A stretch of DNA of 64,000 nt from Tetrapyrgos nigripes (Eukaryota > Basidiomycota > Agaricomycetes > Agaricales > Campanellaceae): NCBI GenBank assembly GCA_013368315.1, contig JAACJM010000062.1:186001-250000 (forward strand), given 5' to 3'. The notes under the pieces are model-generated. The model was not told where the DNA came from and did not search any database. It was given only the letters and a program-made list of their open reading frames with translations. Both the position numbers and the translations under genes were made by a program. This document shows, in pieces, positions 9,800 through 30,136 of the stretch (positions are counted from its first letter, which is position 1; each line of letters opens with the position of its first letter).

Positions 9800-12193
9800 T
9801 CAACAGTAATCTAAAAACCCTTGAAGTTTCCCGGCCGTCTTAGGCGGGAACTTGAAAGCCGATAGCTTGTCACCAAATGTCCGCACAACGTCCGTCACGC
9901 CTTCTTTCAGACCTGAAAGAATGAAAAACAGAGGTTGTCAGCATGAAAATAGTCTAGAACAGGGCAAAGCATACCATCCGCCATAAAGCCCAATATCGAG
10001 CTCGCCCTTTCAGTTTCTTCCCTCTTGTCCAGTTCCTCTCTAGTTGGTATTTGTCCTTCCTCAAAAGGTTTTGCCAAGCCATTAATCTCGACTTGGTACT
10101 CCTCGACAGCGGATAGAAATGACAGCATGGCCTCCACAATCTTGGGCGTGTCCCGCTGCACAACACCGTATCGGTCTTCCATCAAGGACGCGGATACTAA
10201 ACGGGATAGTACTGTATCCATCAACAGCGCATCAGTCGAACAGCTGAGCTCGGAACATAAACTATGCCTTACCTCGCACTGCCAAAACATCTAGTTCCCG
10301 GAACGCCAACGAGCTTTCAACTGTCCTACTGACCCTGGGTACGTCCCACCATTCTCCCCATGCCTTGAGAAGATTCCGTATAGGAACCGGTGCATAAGCA
10401 TTTATCACGGAAATGAAACCACCGCGCAAAGGCTTAGTTGCATTCGAGACAGTACCCCAGGCACCATCGACACTTTTCTTGGCGTCTCCTTTCCCTTTCT
10501 CCAGGCGGGGAAGCACGGCGTTCTCAACACCTCTGAAGAGTTCTGGGAGATGCACCGACTCTGCGCCCTCATCGATGGCTTTCGGGAATGAACCATCAGA
10601 AGCTAAAGAGTCGATGACACTACGAATGGGTGAGGGTTTCGAGCTTTTGAAAATCGGTTTCTGTATTAGTCTCGTTGGCGTCGCAGGTATCTCTGCTGGG
10701 GAAGATGTGGATGCGGCAGGTAGGGCGATGGGTTTCAGTGGCGGTGGTGCTCCTCTACGGAGTAAAAGCTGGTAGTCGTGCCCAAGTAGAAGCAGAATCT
10801 CCCTACAGAGATGGCTCCAGACGGTAGGTGAATATTTCTGGTCACTGAACAAATCAGATCGACGAGCACTTGCTGCTGGGCTATCATCAGCAGCAAGCTC
10901 GTGAAGCTCAGAGAGCGCGAAAAATTTGAATGTCCTGTCGGATGATGACAGCCCTGAGACGAGGGTCACAGTGGGGTTAGCTGCAAGATGCGAAACTTTG
11001 ACGGGCTGCGCAGTCATATAGACATTAGTTGAGGCAAAGCCACAAGAGAGTAGAGTGAAACTGACCTCAGAAACGAATACATCAAAAATGGCTTCGGAAG
11101 TCTCCCATATACCCAGTGTAGATGCTCCAAGGAACCATGCACGGAAAAAGAGTTTATAATGATAGAATGGGAGTAGCATAGACCAGGAGCCCCGCAAAAA
11201 ATGTGCAGTAAATGGCCGAAGGAAGATATGAATCAGTGGGAATTTGTAGACGATGGGCAAGCAGCCCCGCAAAACGCCAAACACAATCGAGGCAAGCGGT
11301 AAACATATACTGGTCAGGACGGCTACCACGAGAAGCGTCTGAATAATGTAACCAGAGACAGAGCGGTTCTGCGAAAGGTTATGAGTGACAGAGCAAAACG
11401 GATATGTTTTCATGACGTACTGAGGACGCGGTCCAGCGAAAGGCAAACCGGTCAAGCATGACATTTCGTACAAAGAATCCAAAGGCAACCATAAGCTGGC
11501 TCATGACAAGAAATAAGAGACGTCCATTTAGATAGTGTGGATGCTTTCTGAGAGCTTTGGTCAGCACACAAGAATCCTTGCTTCTAGACAAAGACGTACT
11601 TTGATTTCACAAAGACAGATAGACGCGGATCCCCACGCATACCACTGTTGGCCTCGGTAATGTAGGCTGATATGACATGTAGAGCAGTAGCAAGAAGAGA
11701 AGAGGCACAATACACCAACATGGCGCGTTTTGTACTTGGTTTCGCCCAAGCAGAATGCCATGTTTTTGATGGAGAAGTCGCGTTTGTGCGCGATGCTGTA
11801 CAAGGCAGGCATCATCAGAGAAACATGAGAAAAAGTATTTTGAAAATAGACCATACCTGTGAGATTTGCCTTGCGCAGGACCACCACAGGCACCGCGATA
11901 CACAACCACTGAAGCAGTGCCACTGCAAGCACCCATAAACGCACTGGCAGTATGAATAGCTGCCCAATTCCAAGGCCATTCATCCCGCCTAAACCCCACA
12001 TCGACCAAGAGACCGTTTGGATCCAACAGAACACTGCAGACAGTAGTAAAATTCGGGAAGTAAGTCGGGTTTGAAGGACCGATTTCACGAGGGGTTCATA
12101 GCTTTGAGATGGGGAAGGAAGAGACAAAGAGGCTTTGCTACTGAGAACAGATGGAATGGCGCGTAGAGGAGTCGAGGTCACCGAGCGAGACAT
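9800..12193 (-). CDS. NDC1: nucleoporin NDC1-like
   Basis: Seven exons: 12193-11857, 11795-11600, 11547-11421, 11368-11066, 11005-10273, 10211-9975, 9912-9800, giving 681 aa with consistent phases. NDC1 is a membrane nucleoporin that anchors nuclear pore complexes and, in fungi, the spindle pole body in the nuclear envelope. The N-terminal half has several hydrophobic segments typical of its six-TM domain and the conserved HPHYLNGRLLFLVMSQ stretch. The C-terminal half has SPTVWSHLCREILLLLGHDY and the EDRYGVVQRDTPKIVEAML block seen in fungal family members. The start is the first ATG; earlier in-frame codons are only TTG. It shares a 398-bp divergent promoter with the 7-TM gene. Confidence 0.85.
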
Positions 12194-12591
12194 CGAAGAC
12201 AAGGCTCAGCTCGTCGTGGTTGACGATGCACTCAGCAGTTTGGAGCACAGCCACTCGACCTACTTGTACACGTGATGTTACGGTCATGTGGCAGTGTTCA
12301 CACTCCGACAAACGGAAAATCCGACACTTGTCCCGGTCCGAGTGCTTCCGAGTGACCAAGCTAGCGACCTGCTCTCCATGCACGCTTATCGACTCCTATG
12401 TCCTCCCGGATTTTCTTGCTGCTAATGAAGATTGATACCACCTCTGGAAGACGCGGAGGACCTGGTAGAACTATGTGCCATTTTCAAACTCGTTTGGCAG
12501 TTAGGGATCGTCTCGAAGGCACAATACTTCCGAATAATGTCTAGCAATCAGACAAGTCTGCTGCTTCGTAGCTCTTGCCTTCTTTTCCACC
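12194..12591. promoter_or_regulatory. divergent promoter region NDC1 / 7-TM gene
   Basis: The start codons are 398 bp apart and point away from each other, so this interval must hold both promoters. I see no clear TATA box. Confidence 0.5.
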
Positions 12592-13863
12592 ATGTCCTCA
12601 TCGTCGTGGGCCACAGATGAGCCCAAAGCAACACTTCTACTGGAGAGAACGACATTGGCTGGAGATTTGCTCATTGGAGTGGGCTACGGTAAGTGTATTT
12701 TACTCATCACCGGCTTTGAAATACTGAGACTCATGTATACTCCTTTTGTCAGGCGCTCAAACAGTCCTTTACGTTGCTTGTGTCCAATACCTCTGGAGTC
12801 GCAGGCATAAGAAAGTTTCAGTCGTTCTGTTGGGGTATTTGACTATCCTTTTCTTGCTGGAATCCGCATTCGTCGGGGTGCAAGCCCTTTCCATTCAAGA
12901 CATGCTAATAGGTGAGTGTGCAGAATGAGGAAGCGCATATTGACTCACAAATCCTCCCCAGATCACAGAAATTACCCTGGTGGGCCTTGGGAGTACTTTT
13001 TAGCAAACCAGTCCATCCCAGTAAATATTGCCTATTACGCATTATTATTCACCCTCACCTTCCTTGCTGACCTGCTGGTCGTGAGTTGTTCTCGTCTATC
13101 CCTGGAAATGCTTTCATTTAACGACATACGTCAGGTCTGGCGCTGTTGGGTTATATGGTCTGCTGCAGGAACTTGTACAGCAACAATGGTCACAATGTTT
13201 CCTGCCGTTATCCTACTGGGCTCGTTCGGTACGTTCGATTTTATAAGCAATCAGGCAGTTCGCTGATTCCCCGTACAATTCAACTAGTAATGGGTATCTC
13301 CTGGATAACCGCATCTACGCAACCCGGATCGTCATTATACGACCCCACACCAACGCGCTATGGCCAAGCCTATTACGCTCTATCACTGGGTGTCAACATC
13401 CTTCTAACAATCCTCATCATCATCCGTCTGTCATTATACCAAAGACATATGCAGTCAGCCATCCCTCTAGAATACAAAACGGAGTACATCTCTATCGTCA
13501 CGATATTCATCGAATCAGCCTCTCTCTACTCAGTGTTTGGGATCATTTTCCTGGCCACATATGCAGCCGACGATGCTACCAACACTGTATTCCTTGGTGT
13601 CGCTTCTGCTTCTCAGGTTAGTCGTCTGCTCCTCATTCTACCAATCAGCTCGCTCATTATATCCTTCTCTTTGACAGCAAATTGCTGGATATCTCATCAT
13701 ATACCGGTTAGGAGTTGTGCATACAAGCAGGGATTTCAGTAGGCAAATGATTCCAACAACGGCTTTCAAAACGCACAGTGGCAGACATAATTGTTCACAA
13801 AGGACGAGCTTTGCACGCTCAGCACCAGTAGAGCTAATGGACTACAGCAGCAGCTCTGTTTGA
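12592..13863 (+). CDS. seven-transmembrane protein, fungal-specific
   Basis: Six exons: 12592-12688, 12753-12911, 12962-13080, 13135-13228, 13288-13616, 13678-13863, giving 327 aa with matching phases. About seven hydrophobic helices are spread across the protein, with the RCWVIW motif after helix three. This pattern is common to a large, mostly uncharacterised family of Agaricomycete integral membrane proteins resembling 7-TM receptors. The C-terminal tail (about 65 residues) is polar, rich in Ser, Thr and Arg, and ends in a Ser cluster. The ligand and function are unknown. The start is the first ATG after the divergent promoter. Confidence 0.8.
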
Positions 13864-14479
13864 CGCTGACGGTCGCCCGAGAGTCTTGCATCTACTACAT
13901 ACTTGAACAAAAGTTGGACTACATAATGTGTATCACTATTCCTTTACTACTAATTTCGAACGTTCCATACATCTCGAGCGGTGGACCGACATGTAACATA
14001 GCCAGACGAGTATATGCAGGCTCCAGCGGATCACACTAATACACCCCCTCCTTCCGGTGTGACCGTACAATTAGCTGACTACGCTACAAACAATCAGGTA
14101 AACGAGAGGCCTCAGACTATCGTGAATGACTTAGCGGAAGTTTAGAAAACCGTTTATCCACCCTCTTCTGCCTCACTCAATTACATCGGGGTCGATCGTT
14201 GGTCAGTTATCATCGGCCAGATCAATGCAAAGTTGCAAACTCATCGAGGACCATTTTTCCCTAAACGACGAATAACCAAAACTTAAACTCGGTGCTTGAG
14301 ACCTTGAATTTCTGGGACGTTACACGCAAATTCATTGGTTCTGTCGTGGTGGACACTCAAGCAGTCGATGGTAGTAACATCATTGTGCGAGTATTTGAGA
14401 AGCCCAGCAACTTGTTGCAACCCACTCCCCACTCCCAACATTTTTTGATGTAGTTCAGTTTCAAATCGACAATGAATCG
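13864..14479. other. intergenic, possible LINE-derived sequence
   Basis: No gene is seen. Short coding-like stretches near 14310-14450 may be the upstream, decayed part of the LINE remnant that follows. Confidence 0.35.
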
Positions 14480-14956
14480 TTGGCTGAGCTCATTCCAGAC
14501 AGAACGGGCGACACCACACCCGAACAATTCTTTGATGGTTCTTTGACCGTGGACGATGTGGAATATGGGAAATCCGAACTCCTACATCCAGGCCGGAGTT
14601 CTTGTGGCGCCGCTGATTTGGTATACTACAAGGATATTAGAAAGATGAACTCCGATCTCATTGCTCATCTCACGAATTCTTGCCTTGATTAGCTAGACAA
14701 CCCCCTATCTTAGTTCTTACACTGCTGATTAGTATATTGAAACGAGGAAAACCAGCCAATGACACAAATTCATATCATATCGTGCTATTGCTCTTGAGAG
14801 CAGCTGCTAAAATTCATTACCTTCAAGTTTCAGTGCTCCTCGTTAGAATTCTGCAATGGGCTCAGTCCAGAAAACTCATCCCACTATCCCAAAACGGTTT
14901 TCAAAAGGGATGTCGGACAACAAACAGTATCTTTATTCTTCGTCTCGCCACCAACT
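14480..14956 (+). pseudogene. LINE reverse transcriptase remnant
   Basis: Two consecutive frames resemble the RT region of non-LTR retrotransposons. The first (14480-14692) matches the stretch just before the fingers, with a T-x-D-D-V-E segment and a HLTNSCLD ending. The second (14737-14955) has KRGKPANDTNSYHIVLL, then RILQWAQSRKLIPLSQNGF, then an F-x-L-R-L end, as in the K-G-D...N-Y-R-P-I-x-L and Q-x-G-F-R-x-G-R motifs. A stop and frame break separate them and no endonuclease or polymerase core follows. It is a dead fragment. Confidence 0.6.
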
Positions 14957-15403
14957 AAAGCAAAACTAAAGCTGACACCATAACCAAGTTCAACTCCCCA
15001 GTGACAGCAACATTGAATTGTGCAACAGCTGGAGCCCATTTCTTCCCGGCACTATAGAGACAAACGTAAGTAAACGCCGCACAAATTGACAGACAGAAGA
15101 AAATACGAACGCAGCATAACCTTCGGGTGAGTCGGAGTACTATAAGTATATTTCCATAAATAACCATCGCTGTCATGGGAAACGACAAAATTCTGGCGTA
15201 GCCATGGGAGACCTAGTCTCGAGTATCCAGACTGACGATACATGCATCTTGACACTCTTCGTGTGATGTACATATGTCGTCTGGTGGCAAGCTGGTGGCG
15301 CGGGCACTGTCGAACCGAATTGTGGAACCGACGATTTTAGCATAGCCACACAAACTTTTCCAACCTCTCAAACATAGAGTGATGATAGCTACGCATTTTT
15401 GTA
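14957..15403. other. intergenic with a dispersed short repeat
   Basis: No gene is seen. A stretch of about 50 bp at 15222-15272 recurs inverted at about 42062-42112 (shared core agtctcgagtatccagact). Confidence 0.5.
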
Positions 15404-17221
<1,818 letters not shown>

Positions 17222-17924
17222 GATGGCCACCTAGATCTATCTGGACTGGAGGTGCCAGCGTTATCCTGACGTAGAACATTTCTGGGATTTAGTCAAGCTG
17301 TAGATTATAGTCGCTACTACTCGTACTTCTATTCCATGATGAATTACAACTTTCTTGAAGTTACAATGTAGACTGTCAGTGCGCGTGAAAGCAACTGAAG
17401 ATAACTAGGGGGGTGTGGGCCGCCATATATGTCGGCAAGTACGAGTCCGAGGTGTGCCAAGTCCCTCTCGGGTTCGCACCTCATCCCGTCAGTTCCGCTT
17501 GACATAGAAAAGTACTGAAAGCCGGACTGGACTGCTCGGATTTCCGGCGTAAATGAAGTCCGGGAACAAGGTCCCCGGACGTAGGTACAAATGTAGTAAG
17601 AGCGCACTGTGCACACCCGTAAATGGTCATAGCTTGTGACTGACTGCCTCTATGCTTTGCGTACGGTACCTCATGCATACAATACAATGTAAGAGACATA
17701 TATGACTTCATTAAAGAAATTGTATTATTTACTGAAAATTGTCAGAACCAGTCAGCGACTCGGTGATGATCGACGAATCTTGTATCACAGGATTTAGGTA
17801 GTATATAAGGACTAAAGGTTCATCAGCTACAATGCAATGTTGAAAGCATGATAGTACAATCAACTTCCTCCCGAAACAGGTAGCAAGGCTTCAAGCTTCA
17901 CTCAGTGTGCGACTGGCCCATAGC
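17222..17924. other. intergenic, no gene seen
   Basis: Contains the 3' flank of the OYE pseudogene and the 3' flank of the hydrophobin gene. No coding or repeat structure was recognised. Confidence 0.5.
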
Positions 17925-18471
17925 TTAGAGGTTGATGTTGATGGGAGTGCAGCCGAGGGCAACGACACCGTCTACGAGGAACAAAATCAAGATTCTGCAC
18001 CACAAACACGAAGGAAAAGGACGTTATACTCACCGAAACTGTTGTTCTCGCAGCAAACGGGTTGAGCAGTGCAAGAGTTTCCTGCGACACCGACGGTGAT
18101 GGGGGAGCAAGTCAAACCGATCTTTCGACACAAGCTTCAATCAACGGAGAAGGTGACGACGACAAGAATTGACTCACCGGGGCAGTGATGTCGCTAACGG
18201 CGATACCGAGTAAGCGCAAGAGGCCAAAGACGAGGTCGTTGGGGGTGTTGGGGGTGTTGTGGGTGTTGTGGGTATCCTGGACGGATTGACAGCTGGAGGG
18301 TGGTAAGGCAGGGAGAGGAAAAGAAAAAGCGACAAAGATGAGCGACATCATCGAAAGAACTCAAGGACGACTTTACCACTGGAGAGAACCAGTGTCGCAC
18401 TGGTCACGACGGACAGGAGTGGCAGCCGCAAGGGTTGCGAGGGCAGCAACAGTGATGAACTTGAATTGCAT
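17925..18471 (-). CDS. class I hydrophobin
   Basis: Four exons: 18471-18377, 18292-18178, 18121-18034, 17971-17925, giving 114 aa. Hydrophobins are small secreted proteins that self-assemble at air-water interfaces and coat aerial hyphae and fruiting bodies. A signal peptide ([19 protein letters not shown]) is followed by eight cysteines at 25, 32, 33, 75, 87, 93, 94 and 107, the family pattern C-CC-C-C-CC-C, and the typical end [10 protein letters not shown]. The first long loop (41 residues between CC and C) is slightly long because of a Thr-His-Asn/Thr-Pro-Asn repeat at about 39-50, encoded by a gtgttg(t/g)g-type minisatellite. A decayed copy lies just upstream. Confidence 0.93.
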
Positions 18472-18580
18472 GATGGAGTAAGGAGAGGAGGAGTTCTGAG
18501 CAAAAGAGCTGTTGACTAGAGAGGGTAAAACTGAACTGTGAGTGAAGTTCGAGTGAAGAAAGGTTGAGGGATAGAAGGGT

Positions 18581-18587
18581 CTTTATA
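18581..18587 (-). promoter_or_regulatory. TATA box of the hydrophobin gene
   Basis: TATAAAG on the minus strand, about 110 bp upstream of the hydrophobin ATG. Confidence 0.5.
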
Positions 18588-18821
18588 GGTTTTTTAGTCT
18601 GGTTTGCAGCCTAAGAATGAATTATGGAGCACAAATGGAACCCTCCAAGGCGTGTTTTCCTCCATTTTCGCTTAACGGGACTTCGAATTCGGGTCCTCGT
18701 ATTTCGATTTGAAACAGCTCGAAGGCCCAAGCCAGCTTTCATTCAGACTCTCAGATGATAAGAGTTGTCCTCGGCCTATAGACAACCTCAAGCAGCAAAC
18801 CCTCCGAGGCCTGCGTCTGTG

Positions 18822-19111
18822 ACTTCATGCAGCCAAGAGCAACAACCCCATCTACAAAGAGCTGCAGGAGGCCAGAGACGATGCTGTTAGCATCCTGGAC
18901 GGATTGGCAGCTAGAGGGCGGTAACCGGGCGCGGAAGGAAAGGGAGAAGCAACAGATATGAGCGACGATACCATCAAAAGAGAGCTCAGCGACAACTTTA
19001 CTATCGAGGACTCGGAGGACCGTTATCGCACTAGTCACGACAGACAGGTGTGGCAACCGCAAGAATGACGACCGCAAGGGTGGCGAGGGCAGCAGCGATG
19101 ATGAAGTGCAT
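18822..19111 (-). pseudogene. hydrophobin pseudogene
   Basis: The minus strand from 19111 encodes a signal-peptide-like start (MHFIIAAALATLAV...ATPV) as in the intact hydrophobin. The codon before the first cysteine is followed by TAG instead of Gln, a premature stop. The CQSVQD block and the final DGVVALGC block are still readable, but the region between them, holding Cys 4 to 7, is deleted. It is a tandem duplicate of the gene at 17925-18471 that has died. Confidence 0.82.
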
Positions 19112-21493
<2,382 letters not shown>

Positions 21494-22578
21494 GGCGAGC
21501 ATCTAGACCGGACAATGTAATTTAGGCAGAACTTCTTTTCCGGGACTTGGTAGAAATGTAGATTATAGACTTGAACTGTGTATTTGTAGTGTTCCATAAT
21601 GAACCAGCTGCAGCATTATATATATATATATGCATTTTCCAAAACGTTGCACACAAAATTACAATTGAGAGCAATTGCCTTATTTAGATGTCGACGTCGT
21701 TTTCTTTTTCCACCATCACATCTCACAATGCGCGGGCGGACGTACACTCCCCAATGTTCCACTTCTCAAGCGGACTGTCTTTGCGGGAAAAAATTCCTTT
21801 GCTGTCCTTGCTGCAAGAACTTTTCAGTTTAAGCCAAGGACTCGAGACGGTGGACTTAATTATAACTTTGAACCCATATTCTTGGTACATGGTGAGTTAT
21901 TCTGCGGTACATTTCGGGAATGCGCTCTTACAGCAACGACAGGTCTATATGACATTGGGCTTCCTAGGCCTACAGGTCGCTGGTGTGGGTTATTGATGGT
22001 CGGCATCGTTGGTACGCCGCTAGCTTCATCCAATTGTAAAGGTATTGCTAATCTTCTTTCAAACAGCCAAGGCCACGGAGGCACTCGATATGCTCAGACA
22101 TCGCTGTGAGCGTAACCACTTACTGTCAGCATGAGGATTTTTGGTCGCAAATTGTGCAGTTGTATTCTCAGACTATCGCCATTCGTCGTTGTACCCTGTT
22201 TTAGATTGACGCCCAGAGGCCCTCTGACAAGTTAAACGATACAGAATTTCTTCCAAATGCACACTCCTCGGTGTTGGCTCGGTAAGCCGTACTTGACTCG
22301 TTACTAAGGGTGTCTTTACTAAGATGGATTTAGGCTTTCAAACGATTGACGCCATTACTCTGGACTTGGGCTCTCTGAAGATGCTGGCCGGTGACGAGGA
22401 ACTGCCGAACAACCTCTTTTTCAATCACTCAGCCGATCGGTCGTTCATGAGAAAGGGAGTTCATGAACTGGCAGTATATAAGGACCAAAGTTCAATGATT
22501 GCTCTCTACCTACCCGATCTTCTATCTTTCTCAACATCTAGTATCCTCTCGCTGCAGTCTACACTTCGCAACAGAACC
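21494..22578. repeat. OYE array spacer 1, with the OYE2 promoter
   Basis: This spacer recurs, with divergence, after OYE2, OYE3 and OYE7: an OYE 3' flank, a segment with a short Cys-rich frame (about 21728-21832), a segment with cttcatccaattgtaaagg, and a final promoter with tatataag (22475-22482) about 100 bp before the OYE2 ATG. A short ta microsatellite lies near 21618-21632. Confidence 0.75.
22475..22482 (+). promoter_or_regulatory. TATA box of OYE2
   Basis: The motif gcagtatataaggaccaaag is conserved upstream of OYE2, OYE3, OYE4 and OYE6, at a similar distance (about 97-104 bp) from each ATG. Confidence 0.7.
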
Positions 22579-26224
<3,646 letters not shown>

Positions 26225-26662
26225 TAAGCCTTAGGGCGAGTACCTAGACCGGACAACGTTTATAGAATGTAGACTATACTTGAACTAAAGCATTACTAGA
26301 CCACACAATGTAATTTATGCAGAACTTTGTTTGGGACTTGGTAGAAATTTAGATTATAGACTTGAACTATGTACTTGTAGTGTCTCATAATGAACCAGCG
26401 ACAGTATTCTTTTCTTTTTTTTTGGCATTTTCCAAGACGTTGCGCACAATTGAAATCAATTGCCTTATTTAGATGTCGACGTCGTTTTCTTTTTCCACTA
26501 CCACTACCACGTCCCTCACAATGCGCAGGCGGATCACGACGCACACTCCCCAATGTTCTATCTCTCAAGCAGACTGTCTTTGCAGAAAAAAATTCCTTTG
26601 CTGTCCTCGCTGCAAGAACTTTTGTTTGCGCCAAGGAAACGGAGGACTTGATTATAACTGAC
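26225..26662. repeat. OYE array spacer 3, first part
   Basis: A copy of the array spacer, including the Cys-rich frame (about 26521-26661), interrupted at 26663 by a hAT-like element. Confidence 0.7.
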
Positions 26663-27305
26663 TAGGGTGAGGAAAGTTCAGTCCTGGACTTTGGTCCGAA
26701 CTGAACTTTACTGGACTGGACCTCTAGTCCGGTTCAAAGTTCAAGAATTTTGTGGACTGGACCGCAGGTTCAGTCCGCGGTCCAGCAAATTCTGAAATTT
26801 ACTGGACGCGTCCGAAAACGTCCGAACGCGCTGAATTTGTAATGTATTTCTGACTGGAATTTGGTCCCCAGGACTTGATTTTTTTGACCACTCACATTGC
26901 ATACACACTCTGTATTCATTTCTATGCAATTAAATCCTATTTTAGTAGAGCACTCAGGCATGTAATGGATGCAGAAACATCCCTCTCTGAGCTGGATTGC
27001 GGAGTAGTTTCTATATACTTCCTTTTTCTGTGCTTTGGCCGGTCTTTTGTCATCAACGGGCCTTGAAGTATTATTTTGCATACAGATAACTACTCAACTT
27101 GTTGCTACCTTGATAAGAGAAATTCGTTCGGCTATCTCGGAGACAGAAAGAGTTCGGACGCGTCCGAACCTTACTTGGACTCGAACTGGACCGAAGTTCA
27201 GTGGACGTGAAGTCCAGTCCAAAGTTCAGAGAATCTCTGGACCGGACGCAAGGTCCGGTTCAGCGTTCAAAAAATTTGGTGCTGAACCGGACTTTCCATA
27301 CCCTA
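26663..27305. mobile_element. hAT-like non-autonomous element C
   Basis: The 643-bp element begins TAGGGTGAGGAAAGTTCAGT and ends GGACTTTCCATACCCTA. It is flanked by taactgac (26655-26662 and 27306-27313), a perfect 8-bp target duplication. Both arms carry many iterated ggtccg, ggactgg and aaagttca motifs in both orientations, like binding-site clusters at the ends of hAT elements. No transposase is encoded. It sits in the spacer between OYE3 and OYE4. Confidence 0.85.
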
Positions 27306-27572
27306 TAACTGACCGACATTCTTGGTATATGGTGAGTTATTCTGCGGGACATTTTGGGAATGTTTGGTGGATGCTCTCTTACAGCAACGACAGGTCTCAG
27401 GACTGGCGCTGTTGCCCATTGGTAGTATATGACATTGAGCTTCTTAGGTCTACTGTTTGTTGGTGCAGGTTATTGAAGGTCGGCATCGTTTGTACGTCGC
27501 AAACTTCATCCAATTGTAAAGGTATCGCTAATCTTCTTTCAAACAGCCAGCCGCGGAAGCACTCGATACTTA
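27306..27572. repeat. OYE array spacer 3, middle part
   Basis: Continues the array spacer after the hAT-like element, up to the next insertion at 27573. Confidence 0.65.
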
Positions 27573-28040
27573 CAGTCGTTCCGGAAAATAATGAGAATGA
27601 CTTTTTTTTTGCCGCGCATTACCTAAAAGGGAAGGTACTGCTTCCGCCATACAGATTGCCTTATTTCTCGTCTTCTACCACCACATAAGCAACCGCTGCA
27701 TCAATTTTGACATCAAGGAAGCCAGGCTGAGGGGTGTAGGAGTCAGGCTGGAACGAATACCGGTCTATACCAATGGCCATAGGAAGCCCGTTCTGAGGAT
27801 TAGTCAGTTGTTGACATCTCCTTGTCTCGGCGCCGGTCAGAGAGCCAGTGCTCGAGGCAAGCTCGAGGTAGCTAAAATAATTGCTAGATTACAATACTAT
27901 TACATTGTATCACTACACTAAGTCCCTTGGCATACTTCACTGGTTAGAGGGTGTTGTGCGAAGAGACTAGGCCGCCACCTTCCCTTTTAGGTAACGCGCG
28001 GCAAAAAAAAAGTCATTCTCATTATTTTCCGGAACGACTG
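27573..28040. mobile_element. mariner-like MITE carrying a gene fragment
   Basis: The element has 64-bp inverted repeats (27573-27636 and 27977-28040) with one mismatch, starting CAGTCGTTCCGG and ending in its complement. It is flanked by TA on both sides, as for Tc1/mariner elements. The 340-bp interior contains a coding-like terminal exon on the minus strand (27871-27661). No transposase is present. It lies in the OYE3-OYE4 spacer. Confidence 0.85.
27661..27871 (-). pseudogene. captured terminal exon of an unknown gene
   Basis: Inside the MITE, an intron-like acceptor (ttattttag at about 27872-27880) is followed by 69 open codons and a TAA. The product contains LTNPQNGLPMAIGIDRY and ends in AAVAYVVVEDEK. 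A plausible donor (gtatgc) lies about 70 bp further upstream on the minus strand. The composition and the splice signals suggest a host gene 3' exon picked up by the element. I do not recognise the family. Confidence 0.5.
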
Positions 28041-29940
<1,900 letters not shown>

Positions 29941-30136
29941 TATGACGCCTTAGGGCGAGGATCTAGACTGGACAACGTTTATAGAAATTTCCGGAATCTG
30001 GTAGAAATGTTAGACTATACATGAGCTAGGCTTTCTACTTCTATTTATTTTACACAATGAACCAGCGACAGCTTTTTTACATTCTCTATATTCTATGGAT
30101 GTTGAGAACATCACGGTCGTCTCTTCTTACCAATAT

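Noticed and set aside
10413..10775. An antisense frame over NDC1 exon 5.
   Set aside because: It is a shadow of the coding strand with no independent support.
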